Position numbers and translations under genes: made by a program. The notes below the pieces were generated by a model that worked only from the letters and a program-made list of their open reading frames with translations, had not been told where the DNA came from and ran no database searches. 64,000 nucleotides of DNA, taken from Woeseiaceae bacterium (GTDB lineage: Bacteria > Pseudomonadota > Gammaproteobacteria > Steroidobacterales > Woeseiaceae). Of this stretch, positions 39,454 to 47,427 are shown in pieces. The stretch covers positions 1 to 64,000 of the forward strand of contig JABDOQ010000104.1 in the NCBI GenBank assembly GCA_013043165.1. The letters are read 5' to 3'. Position 1 is the first letter of the stretch; every line of letters starts with the position of its first letter.

Positions 39454-39728
39454 TGATCCTGGGCCGCATCACGGGCAGCGTCGTGTCGACCATCCATCAC
39501 CCGATCGTCGATGGCCGCAAGCTGCTCATGGCCGAGCGACTTGACGCAAACGGGCGCCCGAGCGGCGGCTATGTCATCGCCGTCGACGCTATTGGCGCAG
39601 GCTTCGGCGAGACGGTCCTGATTCTTGATGAGGGCAACGGCGCTCGGCAGATACTCGGGGACGCCGAGGCACCGGTACGTTCGATCGTTGTCGGCATCGT
39701 TGACACGGTCGAACTCGAAAAGCGTTAA
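39453..39728 (+). CDS. BMC-P pentameric vertex protein, paralogue 3
   Basis: The 91-aa EutN/CcmL-family protein has MILGRITGSVVSTIHHPI, KLLMAERLD, VAVDAIGAGFGETVLILDEGNGAR and PVRSIVVGIVDTVELE. It is closer to paralogue 1 than to paralogue 2, because it retains the GAGFGE loop. It ends the shell operon, and its stop overlaps the convergent kinase gene stop by 4 bp. Three distinct vertex proteins with one BMC-H and two BMC-T suggests a mixed-vertex shell. Confidence 0.94.
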   Translation: MILGRITGSVVSTIHHPIVDGRKLLMAERLDANGRPSGGYVIAVDAIGAGFGETVLILDEGNGARQILGDAEAPVRSIVVGIVDTVELEKR

Positions 39729-40708
39729 CGAGATTCGAAATCGTCGAGCAAGCCAGGCTCGATGCGGGCTCCAAGCTGCTGAATGACCATTGTGGCGCAG
39801 TAGGTTCCCAGCTTCGCACAGTATTCGAGCGAGCGGTCGTTTGCCCACCCAAACAGGAACCCGGCGCAGTACGCGTCGCCGGCACCCGTCGTGTCAATCA
39901 ATTCTTCGACCTGCGATGCGGCCTGCACGATCTTGACGTCCTTGTGCACGATCACCGAGCCTTGTTCAGAGCGCGTAACGGCAAACAGCTTGTCGAAATC
40001 CTGCAATGCTTCGAGCGCCTCATCGATCGAGTTCGTGCCCAACAGTGCAAAGACTTCTTCTTCGTCGGCAACAATCATGTCGGCATGATCGCGCACAAAA
40101 TTCGCGAATAAATCGCGATGCCGTTCCACGCAGAACGAATCGGACAGCGACAGGGCGACCGCGGTGCCGTTACTGCGCGCAATCTCGGCGGCTTTCTCGG
40201 CCAACGCCGGGCCCTCGGCAATGTCCCAGACATACCCTTCCAGCAGCATGGCTTTCGGTGTGCCGATGGTAGTTGGCGTAATGTCGGCGAGGCACAGTTC
40301 AAGACAGGCGCCGAGATAAGTCTGCATGGTGCGCTGGCCGTCAGCGGTGATCAATACGTGGCTTCTGGCCGTTGGCGCGCCTTTGGCAGCAGCCTTGAGG
40401 CGGATATCGACGCCCAGCGAGCGCATGTCGTGATTAAAAATAGTGCCGAGCTGGTCGGCTTTGACTTTGCCGATATAGGCGGCCGTACCGCCGAGATTGG
40501 CAAAGCCGGCAACGGTATTTGCCACCGAGCCGCCGGACATTTCGGTTGCCGGACCCATTTTCCCATAGAGCTCGCGCGCCTGATCTTTGTCGATAAGCGT
40601 CATCGAGCCGGGTACGGCGGCGATATCTTTCAGGAAGTCGTCTTCTACATGTGCGAGTACATCGACGATGGCATTACTGATGCCAAGTAGTTGAACGGAG
40701 TGTGTCAT
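39725..40708 (-). CDS. Adenosine kinase-like PfkB family kinase
   Basis: ATG 40708 is preferred over an upstream in-frame start because conserved sequence begins there (HSVQLLGISNAIVDVLAHV). The 327-aa protein has the adenosine-kinase/PfkB pattern: GGSVANTVAGFANLGG for substrate binding, MIVADEEEVFALLG, and DTTGAGDAYCAGFLFG with the catalytic Asp. It would phosphorylate adenosine or a related nucleoside or sugar. It is convergent with, and overlaps by 4 bp, the last microcompartment gene, so it is adjacent but not co-transcribed. Sugar kinase alternatives cannot be excluded. Confidence 0.87.
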   Translation of the reverse strand: MTHSVQLLGISNAIVDVLAHVEDDFLKDIAAVPGSMTLIDKDQARELYGKMGPATEMSGGSVANTVAGFANLGGTAAYIGKVKADQLGTIFNHDMRSLGVDIRLKAAAKGAPTARSHVLITADGQRTMQTYLGACLELCLADITPTTIGTPKAMLLEGYVWDIAEGPALAEKAAEIARSNGTAVALSLSDSFCVERHRDLFANFVRDHADMIVADEEEVFALLGTNSIDEALEALQDFDKLFAVTRSEQGSVIVHKDVKIVQAASQVEELIDTTGAGDAYCAGFLFGWANDRSLEYCAKLGTYCATMVIQQLGARIEPGLLDDFESR

Positions 40709-40838
40709 TCGATTTTCTGCTGGCCAAAAACGCCGCATAGACTATCATCACATGGCGCCCGATGTGGGTCATTTGATATGGTTAGCAGTATTCGGATCTT
40801 CATACCCGAGCCAACATCATCCATGCCGGAGCAATGCG

Positions 40839-41486
40839 ATGAGACGATCCGCCAGTTTGCTGATTCCACTCACACTGATTCTGGCGTATTACGGATTCTG
40901 GTTTGGGGCCGTCATATTCCTCGTGTCGCGTTTTCCGGGGCTGCACGAATACTTACCTTTAGGCGGCATCGGCGAACTTGAGGCTGCGAATTTCGATTCT
41001 TTTGAACCCGTCTATTCCAGCGTCGAGCGGACGGTTCTCTCGCCCAAGGGGCCCCTGCGACTGACAATGGCCAGCATCGGATCGCTGATCCTTACGGTGC
41101 CGGTCTCCTGGGTGTACTTCATTACCAGTCGGGCACGGCGCATCGACCAGTCGTTCCTGCAAACCATCATGATTTTGCCTGTCGTCGTTACCGGGATAGC
41201 GATGATCGTCGTTAACAGCCTTGCACTGGCGTTCAGCCTGGCGGGTGTCGTTGCCGCGGTTCGTTTCCGCTTCACACTTAACCAGCCTTCCGATGCGATG
41301 TATATATTTGTAGCAATTGGCATCGGGCTGGGATCAGGCATCGGCGCGCTGGGGGTATCCGGCATCATCTCGATGATGTTCGTGCTGGCAACCCTTGTTA
41401 TCTGGAAGCTTGAGTACGGCAAGACGCTCTCCGGGCCGTTTCTGACCATGCTGACCCGGCGTGACGCCGGCGAAGATGATTACTAG
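40839..41486 (+). CDS. DUF4956-family membrane protein
   Basis: The start is set at ATG 40839, eight bases after GGAG (40828-40831). The 215-aa protein has about four membrane helices (residues 7-28, 75-95, 105-130, 150-185). The segment VVAAVRFRFTLNQPSDAMYIFVAIGIGLG, quoted here in overlapping pieces (VRFRFTLNQPSDAM; IFVAIGIGLGSGIGALG), is the DUF4956 signature. Function is unknown. DUF4956 genes are often found beside CotH-kinase or VTC-type polyphosphate polymerase genes, and here a CotH-like gene lies two genes away. Confidence 0.82.
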   Translation: MRRSASLLIPLTLILAYYGFWFGAVIFLVSRFPGLHEYLPLGGIGELEAANFDSFEPVYSSVERTVLSPKGPLRLTMASIGSLILTVPVSWVYFITSRARRIDQSFLQTIMILPVVVTGIAMIVVNSLALAFSLAGVVAAVRFRFTLNQPSDAMYIFVAIGIGLGSGIGALGVSGIISMMFVLATLVIWKLEYGKTLSGPFLTMLTRRDAGEDDY

Positions 41487-41500
41487 GTGCTGCGCCGGTA

Positions 41501-42460
41501 ATGACGACACTGGATGATCTGAGCGGCCCGTCGAATCGCAGCCTGCTTCTGGTACATGGCAGGGACTTCAAGCCCGGACATGACGCTTACCTCGACCTTT
41601 CGGTAGCAGCGTTGTGCTCAGGAATTGAGCGCGATTTCCCGGACCTGCTCGGCGGCTTTGACGCCGTGCATAAGGACATAGTCTGGTACGCCGATCTCAG
41701 CGAGAAAATTCTGCGGGGCCACGGCAAAAAGTACGACCTGGAGCTCGATATTGGCGATCGGCGCAACGCGCTCAATACACTGCGCGAAGTCAAGGAGCGC
41801 AAACGTTTCGGAATTCGCCAGTACGACCGCCTACCGGGCAAGTCAGCCATTCCCGAGTTTCTTGCCGATTTATCAGCGCCGGTCCTGGGTTCCGTTGGTC
41901 TCGCGATGCCGTTACTGGGTTCCGTCGCCAAGGATTTCGCGGCCTATTTTGATACGAAGCGCGATTTTGCCGATACGGTGCGCGAGCGGATGCGCACAAA
42001 GCTCTGTGAACTGATGGATCGTGGTGACCGAATCATGCTCATTACGCATGGCACAGGCAGCGTCGTCGCTTACGATGTTCTGTGGCAATTATCGCGCGAT
42101 CCGGCTTTTAGTGAGCAGTATTGCGGCAAGAAGGTGGAAACATGGCTGACACTCGGGTCGCCCCTGGGTGACAGAAACGTACAAAAGCGGCTGCTCGGTG
42201 CAACCGAAAAAACCGGGGATCGATTCCCGGCGAACGTAGTTTCGTGGCACAACGTGGCCGCCGAAGATGACTACACGTGCCATGACAATACGTTGGCCGA
42301 CGACTTCAAGAAGATGCTAAAACAGCGCGTTGTCAGTGCAGTGCATGACTACCATGTATTCAATCTCGCGGTTCGATACGGCCATTCGAACCCCCACAGT
42401 TCGGTCGGCTACTATATCCATCCGCGCACCGCTAAAATCATTTCCGACTGGTTGAAATAA
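41501..42460 (+). CDS. Alpha/beta-hydrolase-fold protein lacking the nucleophile serine
   Basis: The 319-aa protein opens with an oxyanion-like strand SLLLVHGRDFKPG. It contains IMLITHGTGSVVAYDVLW at the position of the nucleophile elbow of lipases (normally GHSxGG), where Ser is replaced by Gly184. Downstream WLTLGSPLG and the C-terminal HDYHVFNLAVRYGHSNPHS fit PGAP1/lipase-like proteins and offer a His. The protein therefore has the fold but probably not canonical esterase chemistry. No signal peptide is seen, so it is cytoplasmic. It lies 14 bp after the DUF4956 gene and is likely co-transcribed with it. Confidence 0.78.
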   Translation: MTTLDDLSGPSNRSLLLVHGRDFKPGHDAYLDLSVAALCSGIERDFPDLLGGFDAVHKDIVWYADLSEKILRGHGKKYDLELDIGDRRNALNTLREVKERKRFGIRQYDRLPGKSAIPEFLADLSAPVLGSVGLAMPLLGSVAKDFAAYFDTKRDFADTVRERMRTKLCELMDRGDRIMLITHGTGSVVAYDVLWQLSRDPAFSEQYCGKKVETWLTLGSPLGDRNVQKRLLGATEKTGDRFPANVVSWHNVAAEDDYTCHDNTLADDFKKMLKQRVVSAVHDYHVFNLAVRYGHSNPHSSVGYYIHPRTAKIISDWLK

Positions 42461-42473
42461 AAAGACGCCGGAC

Positions 42474-43535
42474 CTAGATACAACGTTTCCTGAGGCGGGA
42501 ATCGAATTGTTTCGGGTCATCGAGCGTAGCGTAGAAAGCATCGACGTACCGCACCAACTGTTTCCTTGTCTTGTTGGTCAAATGCTCCAGATCATTCAGC
42601 AGTTGATAGATATCCTGCTTGCGATCCCGATAGGCCTGCAACGTGTTATCGAGATAATTGTTGTTGACGCAGCGCCCGCGATACAGTCGCGAGCGAACAG
42701 AGCGGATCTTAAACCGTGCATTGGGAACGGCGTAGGCGGCATTTACGAATCCTGACATATCGAAATCGTAGGGCACCGACAGAAGGTCGCCGGTCTCGCC
42801 ACCCATGAGCACGTGATTGTGGCAGCAGGATTCGCCCTCGGCGCCTCGTATTGGCGAGAAATCGGTATTGCCAATCAGGTATTGAAAGACAGACGTCAAG
42901 TTGGCGTGACGTGCATCGAGCGTGTCAATGCCCGTGCCTCCAATATCCAGGACTTTCATACCGAGGCGCCTGGCAAGCAATTCGTCAGGCTCGATCAGGA
43001 ACCCGAAGTTGACGCGATCCCCGCCTTTGGACTCGCTATCGACATACGTGACTTGCAGAAGTCGCACGCGAAAACTCTTGTCGGTCATCGTATTCAGGAT
43101 ACGATAAGCAAGATATTCCCTGAGCACCCCCTGCGAATAGCGTTGCGACTTGTCGCGGCAGTGCGTAACGAGCTTGATCTTGTCGGTTCGTTCGAACAGC
43201 GTTTCCCGGGTTTTTCCCTTCTTGAAATTCAGGCGCAGCGGCGTAAACAGGCAAACATCGCGGTCTCGTCGGAAGCGGCCCCTCGCGCGTATGCCGACAT
43301 CGAGCACTACCGCAGCCGAATCCTCGTCCTCGTAGCTCAGCTGGCCCGACAGATCCTCTTCATTGGACCGCTTGCGCATAAGTGTCGTGATCGGCGCCGT
43401 GATCGTGATTTCGAGAAGTGAATCGTCGGAAAACAGGGGGTTTGGTTTCGCGGGCTTTTGCTCGTCGGCGCTCACCGCAGACAGGTTGCTCATTACAGCA
43501 ACAAGGCAGAACGTGACAAATCGCAGAACGGACAT
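42474..43535 (-). CDS. Secreted CotH-like kinase
   Basis: The 353-aa protein has a signal peptide (cleavage near SAVSA-DE). CotH-family-like motifs appear in order: VGIRARGRFRR (80-90) and TPLRLNFKKG for the nucleotide/N-lobe, FQYLIGNTDFSP with Asp225, CHNHVLM (His239-Asn240), and the metal motif VPYDFDMSG (Asp257 and Asp259). These match the kinase catalytic segments of spore-coat CotH kinases, which phosphorylate proteins outside the cytoplasm. The assignment is from pattern reading and needs a profile search. It is divergent, by 131 bp, from the phosphatase/kinase-like fusion gene. Confidence 0.72.
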   Translation of the reverse strand: MSVLRFVTFCLVAVMSNLSAVSADEQKPAKPNPLFSDDSLLEITITAPITTLMRKRSNEEDLSGQLSYEDEDSAAVVLDVGIRARGRFRRDRDVCLFTPLRLNFKKGKTRETLFERTDKIKLVTHCRDKSQRYSQGVLREYLAYRILNTMTDKSFRVRLLQVTYVDSESKGGDRVNFGFLIEPDELLARRLGMKVLDIGGTGIDTLDARHANLTSVFQYLIGNTDFSPIRGAEGESCCHNHVLMGGETGDLLSVPYDFDMSGFVNAAYAVPNARFKIRSVRSRLYRGRCVNNNYLDNTLQAYRDRKQDIYQLLNDLEHLTNKTRKQLVRYVDAFYATLDDPKQFDSRLRKRCI

Positions 43536-43666
43536 TTTTGGATAGATCGGCTTGCGGGTGAGTCAAAGCCTAGCATAGCCCAATTTGCTGCTACCGTCGT
43601 GAATTGCCGATACCCCACGTAGCCACTAAACTGTATTGCCAGCCAGGAAAGAAAAATGAGGACAAC

Positions 43667-45475
43667 TTGTTGCGCATACTGACTTTGCTTGTCGCCTTCA
43701 CTCTGCTGCCGTTGGTGTACGCCGATGAATGGCGCGTTGATGGCGCAGATCGCATCGTCGCGATCTCGGATATACATGGCGCTTTCAGTGCGATGGTCGA
43801 GACGCTGCAGCAAGCCGAAGTTATCGACCAAGCCAAGAAATGGTCCGGGGGCACAACCCAACTTGTTATCGTAGGCGATATTCTCGACCGTGGACCGAAG
43901 TCGCGTGCGGCCATGGACCTGCTCATGCGCCTCGAGGAAGAGGCTCAAACGGCGGGAGGCGCGGTGCATGTATTGATCGGCAATCATGAGTCTATGAACA
44001 TGATTGGCGATCTGCGCTATGTCAGTAAGGCCGAGTATGCCGCGTTTGCCGATGACGAAACGGCGGACGAGCGCGAGCGATGGTTTGCGGCGTATGCAAA
44101 ACGGCACGCCGGAGGCACGTCGCCCGACGTCTTGCGCAAGAAATTTGACGAGCGGTTTCCCGCTGGTTTTTTTGCGCTGCGACGCGCATTCCGGCCCGAC
44201 GGCAAGTACGGCAGGTGGCTGCTGGCGAAGCCCGTCATTGTCGTTGTGAATGGCACCGCGTTTGTGCACGGAGGCTTGTCGCCGCTGGTCGAAAAGCTCG
44301 GCCTCGATGGCGTCAATGGTCGACTGAAGAGCGAATTGGCCAACTATGTCAACGCGCTGCAAGTCCTGACCAGGGCCGACGTGTTGCTTCCCACCGACAG
44401 TCACTATGACACTGACGCAGTACTCAATGCGTATCTGCCGGCACTGGACGAGAAGCCCGCTGTGCTGGACGCCATTGCGGTGGCCAGGCGGCTGGGCCGG
44501 TCGGACCTTTTCGATTCGGATGGTCCACTCTGGTACCGCGGCAGCGTTTCGTGCGGCGAACTCATCGAGGAATATCGGCTTTTGGCTGCGCTCGCCGCGC
44601 TGGGTGCCGATCGCGTAGTCGTCGGCCATACGCCTACGCCTAACCGGCGAATTCTGCAGCGATTTGAAGGCCGCCTCATAGAGGTTGATACGGGGATGCT
44701 CAATTTTTACTACAAGGGCAGCGGCAACGCGCTGATCCTCGACGGCAAGACCGTTTCCGTCGTCAATCAATCGGGGGCCGATACTTATTCGCCGATTGAG
44801 CATCCACGTGGTGTCGGAATACGACCGGACAATATGTCAACGGAAGCGCTGCAGGGGTTGCTCGAAAACGGTGAGATCCTGTCGCAGCAGGAGGACCCCT
44901 CCGGCCGATCAATTGTAAAGATCAGTGACGGACGCAATACCGTATCGGCCGTTTTCAAAAAGCGATCGGGGCGCAGTTTTTACCCCGACGTGGCCGCGTA
45001 TCGGCTGGATCGACTGCTTGAACTGGACATGGTGCCGGTTTCCGTTCGGCGCGACGTTGGAGGTGCCAGCGGCTCGCTGCAATTTCTGCCCGAAAAGTTT
45101 TACGATGAGTCGCAGCGGTCCTCATCCGGGCGGGGCGGCGGGGCAGCGTGTTCGCTGATGGACCAATGGGGCGCGATGTACGTCTTCGACGTATTGATCT
45201 ACAACGAAGGCCGCGGCATGCAGCGCATGCTTTATGACACCGCAAGCTGGCGCCTGATGCTTGTCGAACACGAGCTGTCGTTCGCCAACAAGAAAGGTCG
45301 GCCAAGGCATCTCATAGACGTATCACTGGAGATCTCTGATGGCTGGCGGCTTGCGCTGGCCGCCCTGACCGACGAAGTGCTTGCCGAGAATTTCAGCGAT
45401 GTGCTGGACAAGCGCCGCCTGAAGGCCCTGGCAGCAAGGCGCAACGAGTTAATCGCAGCGTCTGAGGCGCCTTAG
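43667..45475 (+). CDS. Secreted PPP-type phosphatase fused to a Fam20/PI-kinase-like domain
   Basis: TTG 43667 (or 43670) is chosen because GAGGA lies 4-7 bases upstream and the protein then starts with a signal peptide (LLRILTLLVAFTLLPLVYA). The mature N-terminal part (about 20-350) has calcineurin-like phosphatase motifs: ISDIHGAF, VGDILDRGPKS, IGNHESMNMIG, HGGLSP and VVGHTPT. The C-terminal part (about 410-595) resembles Fam20/HipA-type kinases: VFKKRSG (Lys431/432), VAAYRLDRLLELDMVPVSV, then FDVLIYNEGR (508-516) and LVEHELSF. The catalytic Asp expected as NxDR is replaced by NEGR (Glu514-Gly515), so this half may be a pseudokinase. I know of no named family with this fusion. Confidence 0.78.
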   Translation: MLRILTLLVAFTLLPLVYADEWRVDGADRIVAISDIHGAFSAMVETLQQAEVIDQAKKWSGGTTQLVIVGDILDRGPKSRAAMDLLMRLEEEAQTAGGAVHVLIGNHESMNMIGDLRYVSKAEYAAFADDETADERERWFAAYAKRHAGGTSPDVLRKKFDERFPAGFFALRRAFRPDGKYGRWLLAKPVIVVVNGTAFVHGGLSPLVEKLGLDGVNGRLKSELANYVNALQVLTRADVLLPTDSHYDTDAVLNAYLPALDEKPAVLDAIAVARRLGRSDLFDSDGPLWYRGSVSCGELIEEYRLLAALAALGADRVVVGHTPTPNRRILQRFEGRLIEVDTGMLNFYYKGSGNALILDGKTVSVVNQSGADTYSPIEHPRGVGIRPDNMSTEALQGLLENGEILSQQEDPSGRSIVKISDGRNTVSAVFKKRSGRSFYPDVAAYRLDRLLELDMVPVSVRRDVGGASGSLQFLPEKFYDESQRSSSGRGGGAACSLMDQWGAMYVFDVLIYNEGRGMQRMLYDTASWRLMLVEHELSFANKKGRPRHLIDVSLEISDGWRLALAALTDEVLAENFSDVLDKRRLKALAARRNELIAASEAP

Positions 45476-45577
45476 CAAATAGGGACACTTTCGGGTCGAT
45501 CGAACGGCGCGCAGCGTCCCCGGCGTCGTATAATCGGCATCTCGCAGAGCTCGAAACGCTGCCAACGGGAAGGCGGA

Positions 45578-45925
45578 ATGGGACGACTGACCACACATAT
45601 TCTCGATACGACGCACGGCAGCCCGGCAGCCGGAGTCAGCATTCGCCTCTTTGCCCTCAGCGATGGGCGCAAGTTGCTTGCCAGTTCAATATCGAACAGC
45701 GACGGCCGCACCGAAAAACCGCTGCTCACCGGAGAGGCGATGCAAACCGGTTGCTATGAGCTGGAGTTCGATATCGGCCGCTATTTTGCGTCGCGAGCCG
45801 TCCCCGTCGACGAGCCGCCGTTTCTCGACACGGTCGTCATTCGTTTTTCGATAAGGGCCGATGAGAATTATCATGTGCCCCTGCTCGCGTCGCCCTGGTC
45901 ATACTCGACTTATCGAGGTAGCTAG
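45578..45925 (+). CDS. uraH: 5-hydroxyisourate hydrolase (transthyretin-like)
   Basis: The 115-aa protein has the HIUase signature. LTTHILDTTHGSPAAGV carries the catalytic His, and the C-terminus is SYSTYRGS (YRGS tetrapeptide). It hydrolyses 5-hydroxyisourate to OHCU in uric acid breakdown. GGAAGGCGG precedes the ATG. It is the first of ten co-directional purine genes with small gaps or overlaps, so the promoter probably lies in 45476-45577. It should act after PuuD, encoded fifth in the operon. Confidence 0.95.
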   Translation: MGRLTTHILDTTHGSPAAGVSIRLFALSDGRKLLASSISNSDGRTEKPLLTGEAMQTGCYELEFDIGRYFASRAVPVDEPPFLDTVVIRFSIRADENYHVPLLASPWSYSTYRGS

Positions 45926-45930
45926 CGCCG

Positions 45931-47427
45931 ATGCCCGGTTCGTCCATACGGTTCGTACTCGATGGTGAGGTCATCGAAGTCGACGATGTGGATCCGACAC
46001 GAACGGTACTGCAGTTCCTGCGTGAAGACCTGCGCCGCAAGGGCACGAAAGAAGGCTGCGCCGAAGGCGATTGCGGAGCATGCACGGTGGTTGTCGCCGA
46101 AGTTAATCGCGATGGCGACGATTTATCGCTCAGGGCCATCAACTCCTGCATACAGTTTCTGCCAACGATTGATGGCAAGGAACTGATTACGGTAGAGAGC
46201 CTCGCGCCGGCCGGATCGAAGCTGCATCCGGTGCAGCGTGCGATGGTAGAAAAACACGGCTCGCAGTGCGGGTTCTGCACGCCAGGATTCGTCATGTCCC
46301 TGTTCGCTCTCTACAAAACGAATGCGAGCCCGTCGAGACAGGAAGTCGACGACGCGCTTGCCGGAAATCTCTGCCGTTGTACGGGTTATCGACCCATTAT
46401 TGCGGCGGCACAAGCGATGTACGAACCGTGCGGTGACGAGCAGCGGTCGGACTGGCTCAAGCAGCCTTTTGGAGCGCCGCAGAAACCTCGAGACCGGATC
46501 GCAAAACTTCGCAGCCTGGCGCGTACCGAGGCGCTCGACGTCGAGCACGCCGGGCGGCATTTTTTTGCACCGCTCGATGTCGACTCGTTTGCCGCCACTT
46601 ATTCGCGAAATCCGGACGCGACGATTCTTGCCGGCGGCACAGACGTTGGACTGTGGGTCACCAAGCAGCATCGTGAACTCGAGACCGTAATCTATACCGG
46701 TCGTGTCGCAGAACTCGGAGAACTCTCGGTTTCGTCAACGCATATCGAGGTTGGCGCCGCCGTCACGTTGTCGGATGCCATGCCCGTAATTGTCGATCAC
46801 TACCCGGGCCTGGATGAATTATTCCGTCGCTTCGCATCACCGCCGATTCGGAATGCCGGCACGCTGGGTGGCAACATCGCCAACGGCTCGCCGATTGGCG
46901 ATACCATGCCGGCACTTATGGTGATCGGCGCAGCGTTGCTATTACGACTCGGCGATACGACGCGAGAGCTGCCGCTCGAAGACTTCTATCATGACTACCA
47001 GGTAAACGATCTCGCGCCGGGCGAGTTTCTCGTGCGGGTGCGCATTCCGGTCGCCGATCCACAGGCAATCGTCGGTAGCCAGAAGTGGTCCAAGCGATTC
47101 GACCAGGATATTTCTGCGGTTTGCACGGCCTATCGCCTGGTGCTTGACGGTGAAACGGTGAGCAGCTTTCGCATGGCATGCGGCGGCCTTGCCGCTGTCA
47201 TCAAGCGTGCCGCGCATTGTGAAGCCGCGCTCGACGGGCAGCCCTGGAATGAAAAAAGTATCGAACAGGCCTGTCGTGCGCTGCAAGAGGATTTCACGCC
47301 GATAAGCGACATGCGGGCATCGGCAGATATCCGCCTGCGCGCGGTGCAGAATCTGCTGCGGCGTTTTTTCCATGAGACAAAAGGCAACGTCGACTCGACC
47401 GTGTACACGTATGGACGCCAGCGTTAA
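45931..47427 (+). CDS. xdhA: Xanthine dehydrogenase small subunit (Fe-S and FAD)
   Basis: The 498-aa protein has two 2Fe-2S centres. CAEGDCGACTVVV (about residues 47-59) is plant-type; CGFCTPGFVMSLFAL and CRCTGYRP (about 112-155) form the alpha-helical domain. An FAD-binding domain (ILAGGTDVGLW, GGNIANGSPIGD) occupies about 200-380. With XdhB it oxidises hypoxanthine and xanthine to urate. The stop lies beyond the xdhB ATG, a 17-bp overlap. The operon order XdhA, XdhB, XdhC is the usual bacterial one. Confidence 0.96.
   Translation: MPGSSIRFVLDGEVIEVDDVDPTRTVLQFLREDLRRKGTKEGCAEGDCGACTVVVAEVNRDGDDLSLRAINSCIQFLPTIDGKELITVESLAPAGSKLHPVQRAMVEKHGSQCGFCTPGFVMSLFALYKTNASPSRQEVDDALAGNLCRCTGYRPIIAAAQAMYEPCGDEQRSDWLKQPFGAPQKPRDRIAKLRSLARTEALDVEHAGRHFFAPLDVDSFAATYSRNPDATILAGGTDVGLWVTKQHRELETVIYTGRVAELGELSVSSTHIEVGAAVTLSDAMPVIVDHYPGLDELFRRFASPPIRNAGTLGGNIANGSPIGDTMPALMVIGAALLLRLGDTTRELPLEDFYHDYQVNDLAPGEFLVRVRIPVADPQAIVGSQKWSKRFDQDISAVCTAYRLVLDGETVSSFRMACGGLAAVIKRAAHCEAALDGQPWNEKSIEQACRALQEDFTPISDMRASADIRLRAVQNLLRRFFHETKGNVDSTVYTYGRQR

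Noticed and set aside
43493-44803. Minus-strand open frame (436 codons) opposite the phosphatase-kinase fusion
   Set aside because: Runs opposite clear phosphatase motifs and shows no motif of its own; treated as a shadow.
45476-45577. GGGAC/GTCCC ends at 45482 and 45516 as a third copy of the 48-bp palindrome
   Set aside because: Only about seven bases at each end correspond; the interior does not match or pair, so it is not counted as a copy.
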